This document shows, one piece after another, positions 8,700-15,444 of a stretch of 59,474 bases of DNA. The notes beneath the pieces are model-generated. The model worked only from the letters and a program-made list of their open reading frames with translations, did not search any database and was not told where the DNA came from. A program made the translations under genes and the position numbers. This stretch comes from a virus. Position 1 is the stretch's first letter, and each line of letters begins with the position of its first letter. The stretch lies in the IMG/VR virus record IMGVR_UViG_3300001352_002199, positions 1 to 59,474 of that record, one strand, 5' to 3'.

Positions 8700-9031
8700 T
8701 TAAATATATTTAAGTGTCGTTTGAATTTTTCGATTCGTGATTTTCGGCGTAATACTCTATCCATTTTATCAAACAAAAAGTCGATAGATTTTAATATATC
8801 GTCACTAGCCGCAGAAACTACTGAAGATTTACCTTTGAAGCTTAGGTGACCTTTTGCGATAAATTCGTTTTTATGGGAGCGAGAATGAGCGTCCCGAATT
8901 AATTCGACCCTTAAGTCAATAATAGATTCTGAGCGGTCAAGCAATTTTTGGCATTTTTGCTTTAACATGGCGACATGTATGCGCTTTTTATTTATATGAA
9001 TAAACTCGATCTTTAAATCATCAATTTTCAT
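8696..9031 (-). CDS. HPF/RaiA-like ribosome-associated protein
   Basis: 111 residues. From about residue 30 the sequence follows the S30AE fold of bacterial hibernation-promoting factor: LDRSESIIDLRVELI, then a His/Lys-rich turn (AHSRSHKNEF), AKGHLSFKG, a Ser/Ala stretch SAASDDILKSIDFLFDKMDRVLRRK and a C-terminal KFKRH. In HPF the last segment is the (A)S-x-D-D-xYxAID-xxxDKLxRQLxK-x-K signature, here nearly intact. The family binds the 30S decoding centre and stalls or dimerises ribosomes. A phage copy could protect or silence host ribosomes. The assignment rests on motif likeness only. Confidence 0.7.
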   Translation of the reverse strand: MKIDDLKIEFIHINKKRIHVAMLKQKCQKLLDRSESIIDLRVELIRDAHSRSHKNEFIAKGHLSFKGKSSVVSAASDDILKSIDFLFDKMDRVLRRKSRIEKFKRHLNIFK

Positions 9032-9288
9032 TTTATTTTAATATATGGATTGACATCTCCATTTTGGAGTATTTTTTTATCTTCATAGGGAGCAACTAAT
9101 CTCCGATAAATCTCCATTTTAGCACATTCGATTGCGCCGATAATGTCGTTAGCAGTTTGATAGTTAAAATCGTTTTGTTCAATGTAGATATTGACCAATT
9201 GGTTTAGTGCGTAATTGAATTGACCTGCGGTCGTAATCAAGTTGTCTTGATCTACTCGTTTTTTTTCTGATGGCGGTATATAAGGCAT
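9028..9288 (-). CDS. conserved small phage protein (MPYIP family)
   Basis: 86 residues. MPYIPPSEKKRVD at the start, AGQFNYALNQLVNIYIEQ in the middle and AIECAKMEIYRRLVAPYEDKKILQNGDVN at the end match a small family found widely in tailed phages and prophages (I believe DUF6899; recalled, not searched). Function unknown. It overlaps its neighbours by one to four bases. Confidence 0.75.
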   Translation of the reverse strand: MPYIPPSEKKRVDQDNLITTAGQFNYALNQLVNIYIEQNDFNYQTANDIIGAIECAKMEIYRRLVAPYEDKKILQNGDVNPYIKIK

Positions 9289-9656
9289 TATAGCATCTCC
9301 TCTATTTGTTTTTTGTATTCATTGGTTTGGTTCATCAATGTCACTGTGACATTTTTTAATGTAATTAAAGATTCAGTATCCACTTCACGCTCTGGAGGAA
9401 TATCGACATAAGTATTGTTAAGGTCTATTAGATCAGAGAGCGCATCAATTTGTTTTTGATACAATAAAAACAGTTTAGAGCAAGATTCTTTGCATTTCGA
9501 TTTAACTCGATCTCTCTGATATTTTTTAGGAGAAGTGTTCTCACTTACAAAACGTTTTAAAGTTTTTAATGTATTCATGTGAACTTCTTCATACTCAACT
9601 ACTTCGTTGGTATAAAACTCGTAAGTTTCCCAAGCTAACTCTAATTTATTAATCAT
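9288..9656 (-). CDS. hypothetical coiled-coil protein
   Basis: 122 residues, mostly charged helix (KLELAWETYEFYTNEVVEYEEVHMNTL, and a C-terminal TLMNQTNEYKKQIEEML). No recognised domain. It overlaps the downstream MPYIP gene by one base and the upstream gene by four. Function unknown. Confidence 0.65.
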   Translation of the reverse strand: MINKLELAWETYEFYTNEVVEYEEVHMNTLKTLKRFVSENTSPKKYQRDRVKSKCKESCSKLFLLYQKQIDALSDLIDLNNTYVDIPPEREVDTESLITLKNVTVTLMNQTNEYKKQIEEML

Positions 9657-9826
9657 AGAAATTTATGCAACAACTCAAAATCTCGAAGTCCAACATATTT
9701 AACAAAATAAAGACAGAACTCAGCCACTTTAGATGGAGACCATTGCTCTTCTCTGATTATATTGCCGATTTCAAGGTATTCACCGTCATTCCAGAGGTCT
9801 GTAAGTTTGATATATTCAGTGTTCAT
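9653..9826 (-). CDS. small hypothetical protein, leaderless start
   Basis: 57 residues starting MNTEYIKLTDLWNDGEYLEIG. A longer reading to 9862 would start inside the promoter -35 box (its first codon is the TTG of TTGACA), so the ATG at 9826 is chosen. That ATG is 7 bases after the -10 box, giving a transcript that begins at or next to the start codon. Function unknown. Confidence 0.65.
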   Translation of the reverse strand: MNTEYIKLTDLWNDGEYLEIGNIIREEQWSPSKVAEFCLYFVKYVGLRDFELLHKFL

Positions 9827-9833
9827 GATGATG

Positions 9834-9862
9834 ATCATACTAGAATAAATGATTAATGTCAA
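9834..9862 (-). promoter_or_regulatory. sigma-70-type promoter
   Basis: Minus-strand TTGACA (9857-9862), 17-base spacer, TATGAT (9834-9839). Transcription should start 7 bases on, at the ATG at 9826. Confidence 0.8.
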
Positions 9863-9875
9863 GAGTAAAAAGTAG

Positions 9876-9881
9876 GTGTAA
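9876..9881 (+). promoter_or_regulatory. GTGTAA box (putative phage promoter, leaderless)
   Basis: On the plus strand TAGGTGTAA is followed by exactly 8 bases and the ATG at 9890. It shows that the signal follows gene orientation, because this gene runs opposite to its neighbours. Confidence 0.6.
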
Positions 9882-9889
9882 CATAACTT

Positions 9890-10516
9890 ATGGCATTTAG
9901 AAGAAAAATATGTTGGTCATGTATGATGTTGTTTTGTGCAATATTAATGGTGGTTTGGGGTTTGACATCCTGTAATAAAGTGAATTTTGATGAATTAAAA
10001 AGCATTCCAACAATTGAAACTAAGGAAGATCAAAAGTATAGAGTTTACTATAGAAAAGATTTTGGTTTACGCTTTGGTCATCAAATAGGCAATAATTCTG
10101 TAAAAATAGATGTTCCCACTAACGTTCAAATTATGATGCTTGATGGAAGTTTTAGGGAAGTTGATTATTATTTCTTTAGAAAGTTTAATAATTGGTTTAA
10201 GGATGTCAAGTTTCAAAATGGAATTATGGCAATTAATCAAAATGAAACATTAGATTGCGATAACTTTGCAATGCTTTATAAGTCTTTAATGAGTGTCGCG
10301 AGTTACAAAAGTAAGATAGAACAAGAATTAGCTGTCGCTCTTGTTGTAGTCGAACAGAAAAATGAATTTGGGGGTATTCCTGGAACTGGAGGGCTTCATA
10401 TGTTGAATTTAATTTTCACAAGCAGAGCTTGGTATATATTTGAGCCGCAAACTGGGGAATATATAGAATTACAAAATTACCCAAACCAAAAATACATAAG
10501 AACGATAATTATTTAA
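9890..10516 (+). CDS. lipoprotein with transglutaminase/papain-like fold
   Basis: 208 residues. The N-terminus is a basic, hydrophobic signal ending in the lipobox LTSC (Cys28), so it is probably a lipidated envelope protein. The body has LDCDNFAML (Cys123), GGLHMLN (His170) and WYIFEPQTGEY (Glu185), in the order and context of a Cys-His-Asp/Glu triad of transglutaminase-like cysteine proteases. It may cut or crosslink envelope peptides. It is one of only three plus-strand genes and its end overlaps the HNH gene by 8 bases tail to tail. The family assignment is inferred from motif order. Confidence 0.65.
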   Translation: MAFRRKICWSCMMLFCAILMVVWGLTSCNKVNFDELKSIPTIETKEDQKYRVYYRKDFGLRFGHQIGNNSVKIDVPTNVQIMMLDGSFREVDYYFFRKFNNWFKDVKFQNGIMAINQNETLDCDNFAMLYKSLMSVASYKSKIEQELAVALVVVEQKNEFGGIPGTGGLHMLNLIFTSRAWYIFEPQTGEYIELQNYPNQKYIRTIII

Positions 10517-10943
10517 GCTTCCTTTTAGCCCAAGCTTTTTTCATTGCTTCACTTTGTTTTTTCTTGAATTCAGGAGAAGAGTGATTGGATGAGTTTTTAT
10601 TGCCTTTCATTGATTTTGAAATTTTATTTTTACTTTCTGTTGTATGGGGATGATTAAATATAGGAGGATTACTCTTGTGAGCTTTTGATATTTTAATACA
10701 ATGTTCTTTGGATTTCGACTTACCTTTATTGTTTAGCCCTCCGATTCTTGAACGTTCGCGAAAAATTTCTTCTTTACCTATTTGTTTCCTTAACCCTTTG
10801 TAAGCTAAATAATTTTCTATGTTTCCATGTTCTAAGTAAAGCTTAGCGTGAGCAATTGCATGCTCTTTAACTGAAAGGACAATAATATTATCTGGGTCAT
10901 CTGTGCCCCCCATGTGTTTTGGAATAATGTGATGTTTATGCAT
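10509..10943 (-). CDS. HNH homing endonuclease with NUMOD3-like tail
   Basis: 144 residues. HKHHIIPKHMGGTDDPDNIIVLSVKEHAIAHA at the very N-terminus is the HNH metal-finger core (His-His, Asn, His). The C-terminal half carries repeated NUMOD3-type DNA-binding elements (KGKSKSKEHCIKIS, ESKNKISKSMKG, SPEFKKKQSEAMKKAW). This is typical of mobile phage homing nucleases. It starts only 5 bases after the CCA end of tRNA-Thr. It may be a selfish gene inserted beside the tRNA. Confidence 0.9.
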   Translation of the reverse strand: MHKHHIIPKHMGGTDDPDNIIVLSVKEHAIAHAKLYLEHGNIENYLAYKGLRKQIGKEEIFRERSRIGGLNNKGKSKSKEHCIKISKAHKSNPPIFNHPHTTESKNKISKSMKGNKNSSNHSSPEFKKKQSEAMKKAWAKRKLK

Positions 10944-10948
10944 AAAAA

Positions 10949-11025
10949 TGGAGCCACCTGTCAGGATCGAACTGACGACCTACGCATTACAAGTGCGTCG
11001 CACTACCAACTGTGCTAAGGTGGCT
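10949..11025 (-). tRNA. tRNA-Thr (anticodon UGU)
   Basis: 77 bases on the minus strand. The acceptor stem AGCCACC/GGTGGCT is followed by an encoded CCA. There is a standard D arm, an anticodon stem ACGCA/TGCGT with loop CTTGTAA (anticodon TGT), and a T arm with TTCGATC. It reads ACA codons, which suit this A+T-rich genome. It is flanked on both sides by HNH endonuclease genes. Confidence 0.95.
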
Positions 11026-11039
11026 TAATTTATAATAAA

Positions 11040-11624
11040 TCAAGAATCATTCATTTCAATTTGTTTTTTGTATTCAAGAACTTTTTCACATAAATTATAA
11101 AAGTCTTCTAGAAGTATTTCATTCTTCGCTTTATTTGCTTGAGGTGTAGCTATCTGTAAATTAGATAAATCATTTGTGCCGCCCAATTTAATTGGTATAA
11201 TGTGATCGAATTCATAAGTGTCACCTTTGTATAAATCAATAGATTGACCAGTTAAGTAACACTTTGGGTTTTTGCCTATTTTAGCTAAGACATCTTTAGA
11301 TGTATAATTACCTTCTGGTATATTGTTTACAATAGTTTTATTTCTTCTAGTAGTCCTTTTGAAGCTTCTGCACTTACTTATAATTGGTTTTGGTGTATGT
11401 TTGCTTTTAAAGCTATTTACTTTTTTCATGATTGCTTTTTCGGGTGTGTTTTTGTTTTTATGGTAAGAGTCCACTTTCAGTTTAGTAGACCCACCATTAC
11501 AATGATAACTAATTACTGATTTGGAGCAATTTAATGCAGATGCAATATCTCTGTAGGATAAGCCTTCTGCCCTTAATTTTAAAATATCTTCTTTAACTCT
11601 TCTATTGTTAGTTGCTCTATTCAT
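11040..11624 (-). CDS. HNH endonuclease with N-terminal helix-turn-helix
   Basis: 194 residues. Residues about 10-37 (VKEDILKLRAEGLSYRDIASALNCSKSVISYH) form a resolvase-like helix-turn-helix. The C-terminal part has YEFDHIIPIKLGGTNDLSNLQIATPQANKAK, a classical HNH core, preceded by CYLTGQSID. The middle is a basic linker. It is probably a homing or stand-alone nicking endonuclease, unrelated in sequence to the HNH gene beyond the tRNA. The start overlaps the upstream gene by 8 bases. Confidence 0.9.
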   Translation of the reverse strand: MNRATNNRRVKEDILKLRAEGLSYRDIASALNCSKSVISYHCNGGSTKLKVDSYHKNKNTPEKAIMKKVNSFKSKHTPKPIISKCRSFKRTTRRNKTIVNNIPEGNYTSKDVLAKIGKNPKCYLTGQSIDLYKGDTYEFDHIIPIKLGGTNDLSNLQIATPQANKAKNEILLEDFYNLCEKVLEYKKQIEMNDS

Positions 11625-12039
11625 TTGTAATCCAAAAATCGTTTAGCATACTCAATCTTTTGACCTCAACTTCAAAAATCTGATAAAGCATTACACCTTC
11701 GACCATAAAGTCAAAAGCTGTCTTGAGGCAATAAAAATCTTCAATATCTTCATAATTATTTAAATAAAAAACATCAAAAATTATTTCAGATGATTCGATT
11801 GATTTTGAGAGTACTTTTATTAATGGTTGAGAGTTTATTATTCCATTTAAAATACGAGTACAGAATGATGGGTCTTGGTCTTCTTTATGAATCATCGTGA
11901 CTTCATTTAAATTAGTACGATTTAATGCATCACCACCCAATAAGCATTCACCAAGATAAACATCTAAAAATGTATCATGCTTGGATTTGAATAAGCTTTC
12001 CGCATTTCGAAAAACATGAGTTTGAGTAGGGTGTATCAA
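11617..12039 (-). CDS. hypothetical protein, TTG start
   Basis: 140 residues with no recognised domain. The frame opens with TTG at 12039, which overlaps the TGA of the upstream gene (TTGA), so re-initiation is plausible. Acidic and hydrophobic residues are mixed, with two Cys near positions 28 and 58. Function unknown. Confidence 0.6.
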   Translation of the reverse strand: MIHPTQTHVFRNAESLFKSKHDTFLDVYLGECLLGGDALNRTNLNEVTMIHKEDQDPSFCTRILNGIINSQPLIKVLSKSIESSEIIFDVFYLNNYEDIEDFYCLKTAFDFMVEGVMLYQIFEVEVKRLSMLNDFWITNE

Positions 12040-12236
12040 TTGGTTTTATTTTTGCTTTTAATTGAAGCAATAATACAAAGAGCCCCATGCTCATTAGAAG
12101 TCATTAAAGCTTCTCCGTTAGTCATCATTATTTTCCACATTTTTTTCCCCATATGATCGCGCTCTTTAACATAGATTACTTGTTTGGGGTTGATGTGATA
12201 TTTTTCTTCGTTTGCGTCTTCTATTAAGATCATCAT
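12036..12236 (-). CDS. small hypothetical protein
   Basis: 66 residues (MMILIEDANEEKYHINPKQVIYVKE...). The short alternating strands followed by ALCIIASIKSK resemble small beta-rich phage proteins, but no domain is recognised. It ends in the TTGA that starts the downstream gene and lies 3 bases after the sigma gene. Confidence 0.6.
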   Translation of the reverse strand: MMILIEDANEEKYHINPKQVIYVKERDHMGKKMWKIMMTNGEALMTSNEHGALCIIASIKSKNKTN

Positions 12237-12239
12237 TAT

Positions 12240-12788
12240 TTATATTTGATTGTTAAATTCTTTTTCTGCTTCCTCGTAAGCGGTATTGATACAACCCATT
12301 ATATTGGAACGTATTCTATGAAGAGTAGCACTAACTGAACCAATTGGTCTACCGAGACATAAACTAATTTCTTTCATACTTAAATCCCTCTTAAATCTTA
12401 ACTCAGCGATTTTACGCATGTGTTGAGGTAGCTTGTTATAACATTTATTTAAGGCGTTCATTCGTATTTGAGGGGTATCATAATCTATAGATTCAGAAGC
12501 TAAAACTTCAGTCAATTCATTAGATAAACAAATTTTACTTCTGGCATGCTTAGTTTTATGAGCCATAACTTGAAATTTAGCTACACCAAAAGACCAATTC
12601 CTAAAAGACCCTAATCCAGCATCGAAGGATTTTTGTTTTTGAAATAATATTAAATTTGTTTTTTGTAAAACATCTTCAGCATCTTGCTTGTGAGGCAATA
12701 AACTAAATATGAATTTGTATAATGATAGCTGAGTATCTTTGAGTAATTCTTCAAAACTTACTTCAATATCTAATGAGCTCTTGTTCAT
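12240..12788 (-). CDS. ECF-like sigma-70 factor, Rhodopirellula/Verrucomicrobium type
   Basis: 182 residues. Region 2 is recognisable in LSLYKFIFSLLPHKQDAEDVLQKTNLILFQK (core RNA polymerase binding), then FRNWSFGVAKFQVMAHK (region 2.3/2.4). Region 4 is LPQHMRKIAELRFKRDLSMKEISLCLGRPIGSVSATLHRIRSNIMGCI (helix-turn-helix for -35 contact). The pattern LP...DAEDVLQxTN...FQVxAH...R...CI is that of the sigma family named for Rhodopirellula and Verrucomicrobium. It should redirect host RNA polymerase to phage genes. No anti-sigma gene is seen next to it. The family call is from memory. Confidence 0.85.
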   Translation of the reverse strand: MNKSSLDIEVSFEELLKDTQLSLYKFIFSLLPHKQDAEDVLQKTNLILFQKQKSFDAGLGSFRNWSFGVAKFQVMAHKTKHARSKICLSNELTEVLASESIDYDTPQIRMNALNKCYNKLPQHMRKIAELRFKRDLSMKEISLCLGRPIGSVSATLHRIRSNIMGCINTAYEEAEKEFNNQI

Positions 12789-13048
12789 TTTAAATTTTCT
12801 ATCGTAAGATCAAGTGAATTATTTATATTTTTAGTAATAATTAAATTAACAGCGGAATTATTGTCGGTAAATAAAGATTGATAAAGAATATCAATAATTT
12901 CAGACAGATCAGTGTCAAGATATGTTGATGGTTCAACTTCTTCAAGTAAAGGGTCTGTACCTACTTCTTCTACTGCTTTCATTAAATTTTTAAGAGCTTT
13001 TTTTATTTTATCTTCTTCTGATTCGAAACTATCTTTAAATGCTATCAT
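12785..13048 (-). CDS. hypothetical acidic protein
   Basis: 87 residues, acidic (DSFESEEDKIKKALKNLMKAVEEVG..., STYLDTDLSEIID). It overlaps the sigma gene by four bases and the upstream gene by four, so it is probably co-expressed with the sigma factor. No domain recognised. An anti-sigma role is possible from position only. Confidence 0.55.
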   Translation of the reverse strand: MIAFKDSFESEEDKIKKALKNLMKAVEEVGTDPLLEEVEPSTYLDTDLSEIIDILYQSLFTDNNSAVNLIITKNINNSLDLTIENLK

Positions 13049-13281
13049 GGAATTACAATTCTGTCAACATCATTCTCTAATTCATAATTGTCCCAATATT
13101 GATGATCGTATTTGCTGTAAGTAATGTCATTAAATAAAATTAATATTCGTGTTGGAGAGTTAGAGTCAACTTCATAACCCACTGCTGTTCCGTCAGGAAC
13201 TCTACCGCTTCCATCTGTATATTCGAAACATTCATCGTAGTTATGTTCGGAGTATATTATATCTGAAGATTTAATCTTCAT
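13045..13281 (-). CDS. small hypothetical protein
   Basis: 78 residues, beta-rich (RVPDGTAVGYEVDSNSPTRILILFND), acidic, without a known domain. Its ends overlap both neighbours by four bases. Function unknown. Confidence 0.6.
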   Translation of the reverse strand: MKIKSSDIIYSEHNYDECFEYTDGSGRVPDGTAVGYEVDSNSPTRILILFNDITYSKYDHQYWDNYELENDVDRIVIP

Positions 13282-13523
13282 GAGTAATAATTTGATTCTC
13301 TTTCAGATATGTCTTCAGAGCGGTCTTCCCATTTTTGAGAGTAAGGGTTATATTTTTCTATGCTAACATTTTGAACGCAAGTATGCTTATGCTTTATTGT
13401 TTCCATATGAAAATAAAACGCTTGAGCTGCGCTTACAGCCATATAATAATGATAGCTATCCATTGCAGAATGTTCTTGACCTGCATTATATTTTATGCGA
13501 TATTCAAAAAGTTTTTCATTCAT
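13278..13523 (-). CDS. small hypothetical protein
   Basis: 81 residues from ATG at 13523 (MNEKLFEYRIKYNAGQEHSA), which overlaps the upstream stop as TAATG. A further 10 codons upstream would run into the preceding gene, so the shorter start is chosen. It has SAAQAFYFHMETIKHKHTCVQNVSIEKYNP, a pattern seen in small phage proteins of unknown role. Confidence 0.6.
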   Translation of the reverse strand: MNEKLFEYRIKYNAGQEHSAMDSYHYYMAVSAAQAFYFHMETIKHKHTCVQNVSIEKYNPYSQKWEDRSEDISERESNYYS

Positions 13524-13726
13524 TAATCGTGTTCCCCGAAAGGAGGGTTCCAATAAATATCATCAAACAACTTAAATTTAACCTCAGTATAAGGAGGTTC
13601 GTCTAGGTTGCCTCTATGATTAATAGTGATATCAACACCTACAGGTGTATGCTCGCTCACTAGCTCATCATTGCCCGTGTAGAAAAACTCTTCGAAGTCA
13701 GATGCGTATATTAATTCGTAACTCAT
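13523..13726 (-). CDS. small hypothetical protein
   Basis: 67 residues, acidic and beta-rich (SDFEEFFYTGNDELVSEHTPVGVDITINHRGN). First gene of a minus-strand unit with a sigma-70-type promoter 25 bases upstream and no Shine-Dalgarno visible. Function unknown. Confidence 0.6.
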   Translation of the reverse strand: MSYELIYASDFEEFFYTGNDELVSEHTPVGVDITINHRGNLDEPPYTEVKFKLFDDIYWNPPFGEHD

Positions 13727-13751
13727 AATATTTAATAATTGTTAAGGTTAT

Positions 13752-13780
13752 AGTGTAAAGTATTTTGACTAAAATGTCAA
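13752..13780 (-). promoter_or_regulatory. sigma-70-type promoter, overlapping a divergent box
   Basis: TTGACA (13775-13780), 17 bases, TACACT (13752-13757) on the minus strand, firing toward 13726. Its -10 box occupies the same bases as the GTGTAA box of the divergent plus-strand gene. Confidence 0.7.
13753..13758 (+). promoter_or_regulatory. GTGTAA box (putative phage promoter)
   Basis: Plus-strand TATAGTGTAA. Candidate starts downstream are TTG at 13765 (6 bases) and ATG at 13774 (15 bases), so the spacing differs from the usual 8. Confidence 0.45.
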
Positions 13781-14388
13781 GAAAAATGATTTGCAAAAAA
13801 TACAAAGTAATCTTTATTCATATACCCAAAACTGCAGGAACATCAATAGAATATATGTTTGGATTCTTTGAGAAAGTAAATAATGGTAAAATTATCCTTA
13901 ATAAAAATATTGGAAGAACTCATTTAAGTATAAAAGAAATACAAGAACAATTTCCAGAATATTATAAAGATTTCTATAGATTTACAATCGTTCGGAATCC
14001 ATGGAGTAAGGCATTATCTATGTATAACATGCTTACTCATTCTAAGCATTACTCTATATCTTTTAAGGAATACATTAAAACTATTATTTTACCAAAATCA
14101 AAATTAAAAACATCCCTGCACAGAAGTCAGCTTTCGTTTATAACTATTAACGGTGAAATCAAAGTAGATTACATTATGAGATATGAAGAATTAGAAAAAG
14201 AATGGGTTTGCTTGTGTCAAAAAATACAAAAACCCTTTGAGACTATGGTAAATATGTTAAAGTTTAAAAACCCTACTGAAAGTATGGAGAGTGGATACGA
14301 TCAAGAAAACATAGATTTGATAGCAAAAATTTATAAAAAAGATATTGAATATTTTAATTACGATTTTCCCGCTAAAACAACATCTTAG
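13774..14388 (+). CDS. sulfotransferase (Sulfotransfer_2-like), plus strand
   Basis: About 204 residues. VIFIHIPKTAGTSIEYMFG near the N-terminus is the 5'-phosphosulfate loop, and FTIVRNPWSKALSMYNML is the 3'-phosphate motif. Possible starts are TTG 13765, ATG 13774 and ATG 13786; the last gives MICKKYK, like the MISHNYK start of the sulfotransferase at 3052-3630. It is the only sulfotransferase on this strand and its tail overlaps the opposing glycosyltransferase gene by 17 bases. The acceptor is unknown. The opposite orientation suggests separate acquisition. Confidence 0.85.
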   Translation: MSRKMICKKYKVIFIHIPKTAGTSIEYMFGFFEKVNNGKIILNKNIGRTHLSIKEIQEQFPEYYKDFYRFTIVRNPWSKALSMYNMLTHSKHYSISFKEYIKTIILPKSKLKTSLHRSQLSFITINGEIKVDYIMRYEELEKEWVCLCQKIQKPFETMVNMLKFKNPTESMESGYDQENIDLIAKIYKKDIEYFNYDFPAKTTS

Positions 14389-15094
14389 CTATAGAAGTTA
14401 AATCTTTTCTACCATGAACGAGCTTGATATAATCTTTGATAGAAGTTGGTAGTTTGTGAAAAGTATTGTGATAGCCTGAGTTGGCTAAATTTTGGTCATA
14501 GGTGCGACTAAGAGGGTGTTCGATGGTGTGATTAGAGTCACGTATAACAGGCATGCCGATCATGTGAGAAACCGCGCAAAATACTATATCCCATCCCCAA
14601 CCCATCTTATTATCTAAAAAACAATCTTCAAGGTCAAGGTATTTAAAATATTGAACGACTCTTGGATGAATAAACCAAACAGTTTCGTCGCCATTGACAA
14701 TATATTTAATGTTGGAATCTTGGGTAGTAACCATTTTCAAACTCGCAAGATCATCGCTTTGCCACTCTACATTATTTACTTTTGAATAATAAATACCAGC
14801 ATTATATTTTTGCATATAGTGCCGCGCATCTTGAACTAATTTAGGCCAGTCATGATATGATGTATCGCCCTGAACATGAAAAAAGACACTAGCTCCATCA
14901 TGAATGTCGAGAGCTTTTAAGAATTGATATGTAAAATAAGAATCTTCGCCAATATTATGCCAATACTCTCGATAGTTTTGCTCGTCGCTATTTATTACAT
15001 CGACACTATCAACGCATCCGTGTAGAGCTGATTCGATAGCTAGTGTAGAATCGAATTTATCGCGCCAATTAAATATAAAAGCCTGTATATTAAT
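14372..15094 (-). CDS. putative glycosyltransferase, probable AUU start
   Basis: The frame is open from 14372 back to the stop codon of the upstream gene at 15098-15100. The first ATG (14815) would discard about 93 residues that look fully coding (INIQAFIFNWRDKFDST, YWHNIGEDSYFTYQF, VFFHVQGDTSYHDW). There is no ATG, GTG or TTG in that stretch at the expected place; ATT at 15094, one codon after the upstream stop, is the best start, with ATA at 15088 next. The protein (about 240 residues) reads like a GT-A enzyme: VQGDTSYHDW, GDETVWFIHP and NKMGWGWD. Confidence 0.6.
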   Translation of the reverse strand: MNIQAFIFNWRDKFDSTLAIESALHGCVDSVDVINSDEQNYREYWHNIGEDSYFTYQFLKALDIHDGASVFFHVQGDTSYHDWPKLVQDARHYMQKYNAGIYYSKVNNVEWQSDDLASLKMVTTQDSNIKYIVNGDETVWFIHPRVVQYFKYLDLEDCFLDNKMGWGWDIVFCAVSHMIGMPVIRDSNHTIEHPLSRTYDQNLANSGYHNTFHKLPTSIKDYIKLVHGRKDLTSIAKMLF

Positions 15095-15097
15095 GTG

Positions 15098-15430
15098 TTA
15101 ATCCCAGTTTCCTTGAGCAACATTTCGACCGTCGAGATTGCTCCAGTCTACAGCAAATGGATCTTCGTCTTCGTTTTGTTGTTGATGTTCGTTGTTGAAT
15201 TCTTGTTTTTGTTCGTCATATAATTTTGAATGCATTCTTTGTCCCATCCATAAAGATTCAAGAAGTAAGGCTTGTACAGCTTGTAGGTTGTAACTCTCTT
15301 CGCGGCTACAACGATATGCTAATTTTAATACATTGCACAATGTGCGTTTTTCATCAAATGGTTCGGTCATGGCGACCTTCATTTGCTCGGCAAGTTCCTT
15401 GGTGAAGGGTTTTGGTTTGTATTCGCTCAT
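15098..15430 (-). CDS. hypothetical phage protein
   Basis: 110 residues with an acidic, Gln-rich C-terminus (EFNNEHQQQNEDEDPFAVDWSNLDG). The helical middle has LKLAYRCSREESYNLQAVQALLLESLWMGQRMH. No known domain. A GTGTAT box lies exactly 8 bases before the ATG. It is followed without a gap by the AUU-start gene. Confidence 0.6.
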   Translation of the reverse strand: MSEYKPKPFTKELAEQMKVAMTEPFDEKRTLCNVLKLAYRCSREESYNLQAVQALLLESLWMGQRMHSKLYDEQKQEFNNEHQQQNEDEDPFAVDWSNLDGRNVAQGNWD

Positions 15431-15438
15431 ATTGATAT

Positions 15439-15444
15439 ATACAC
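15439..15444 (-). promoter_or_regulatory. GTGTAT box (putative phage promoter, leaderless)
   Basis: TAAGTGTAT, exactly 8 bases, then ATG at 15430. A variant of the GTGTAA box; the upstream stop codon TAA is part of it. Confidence 0.5.
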
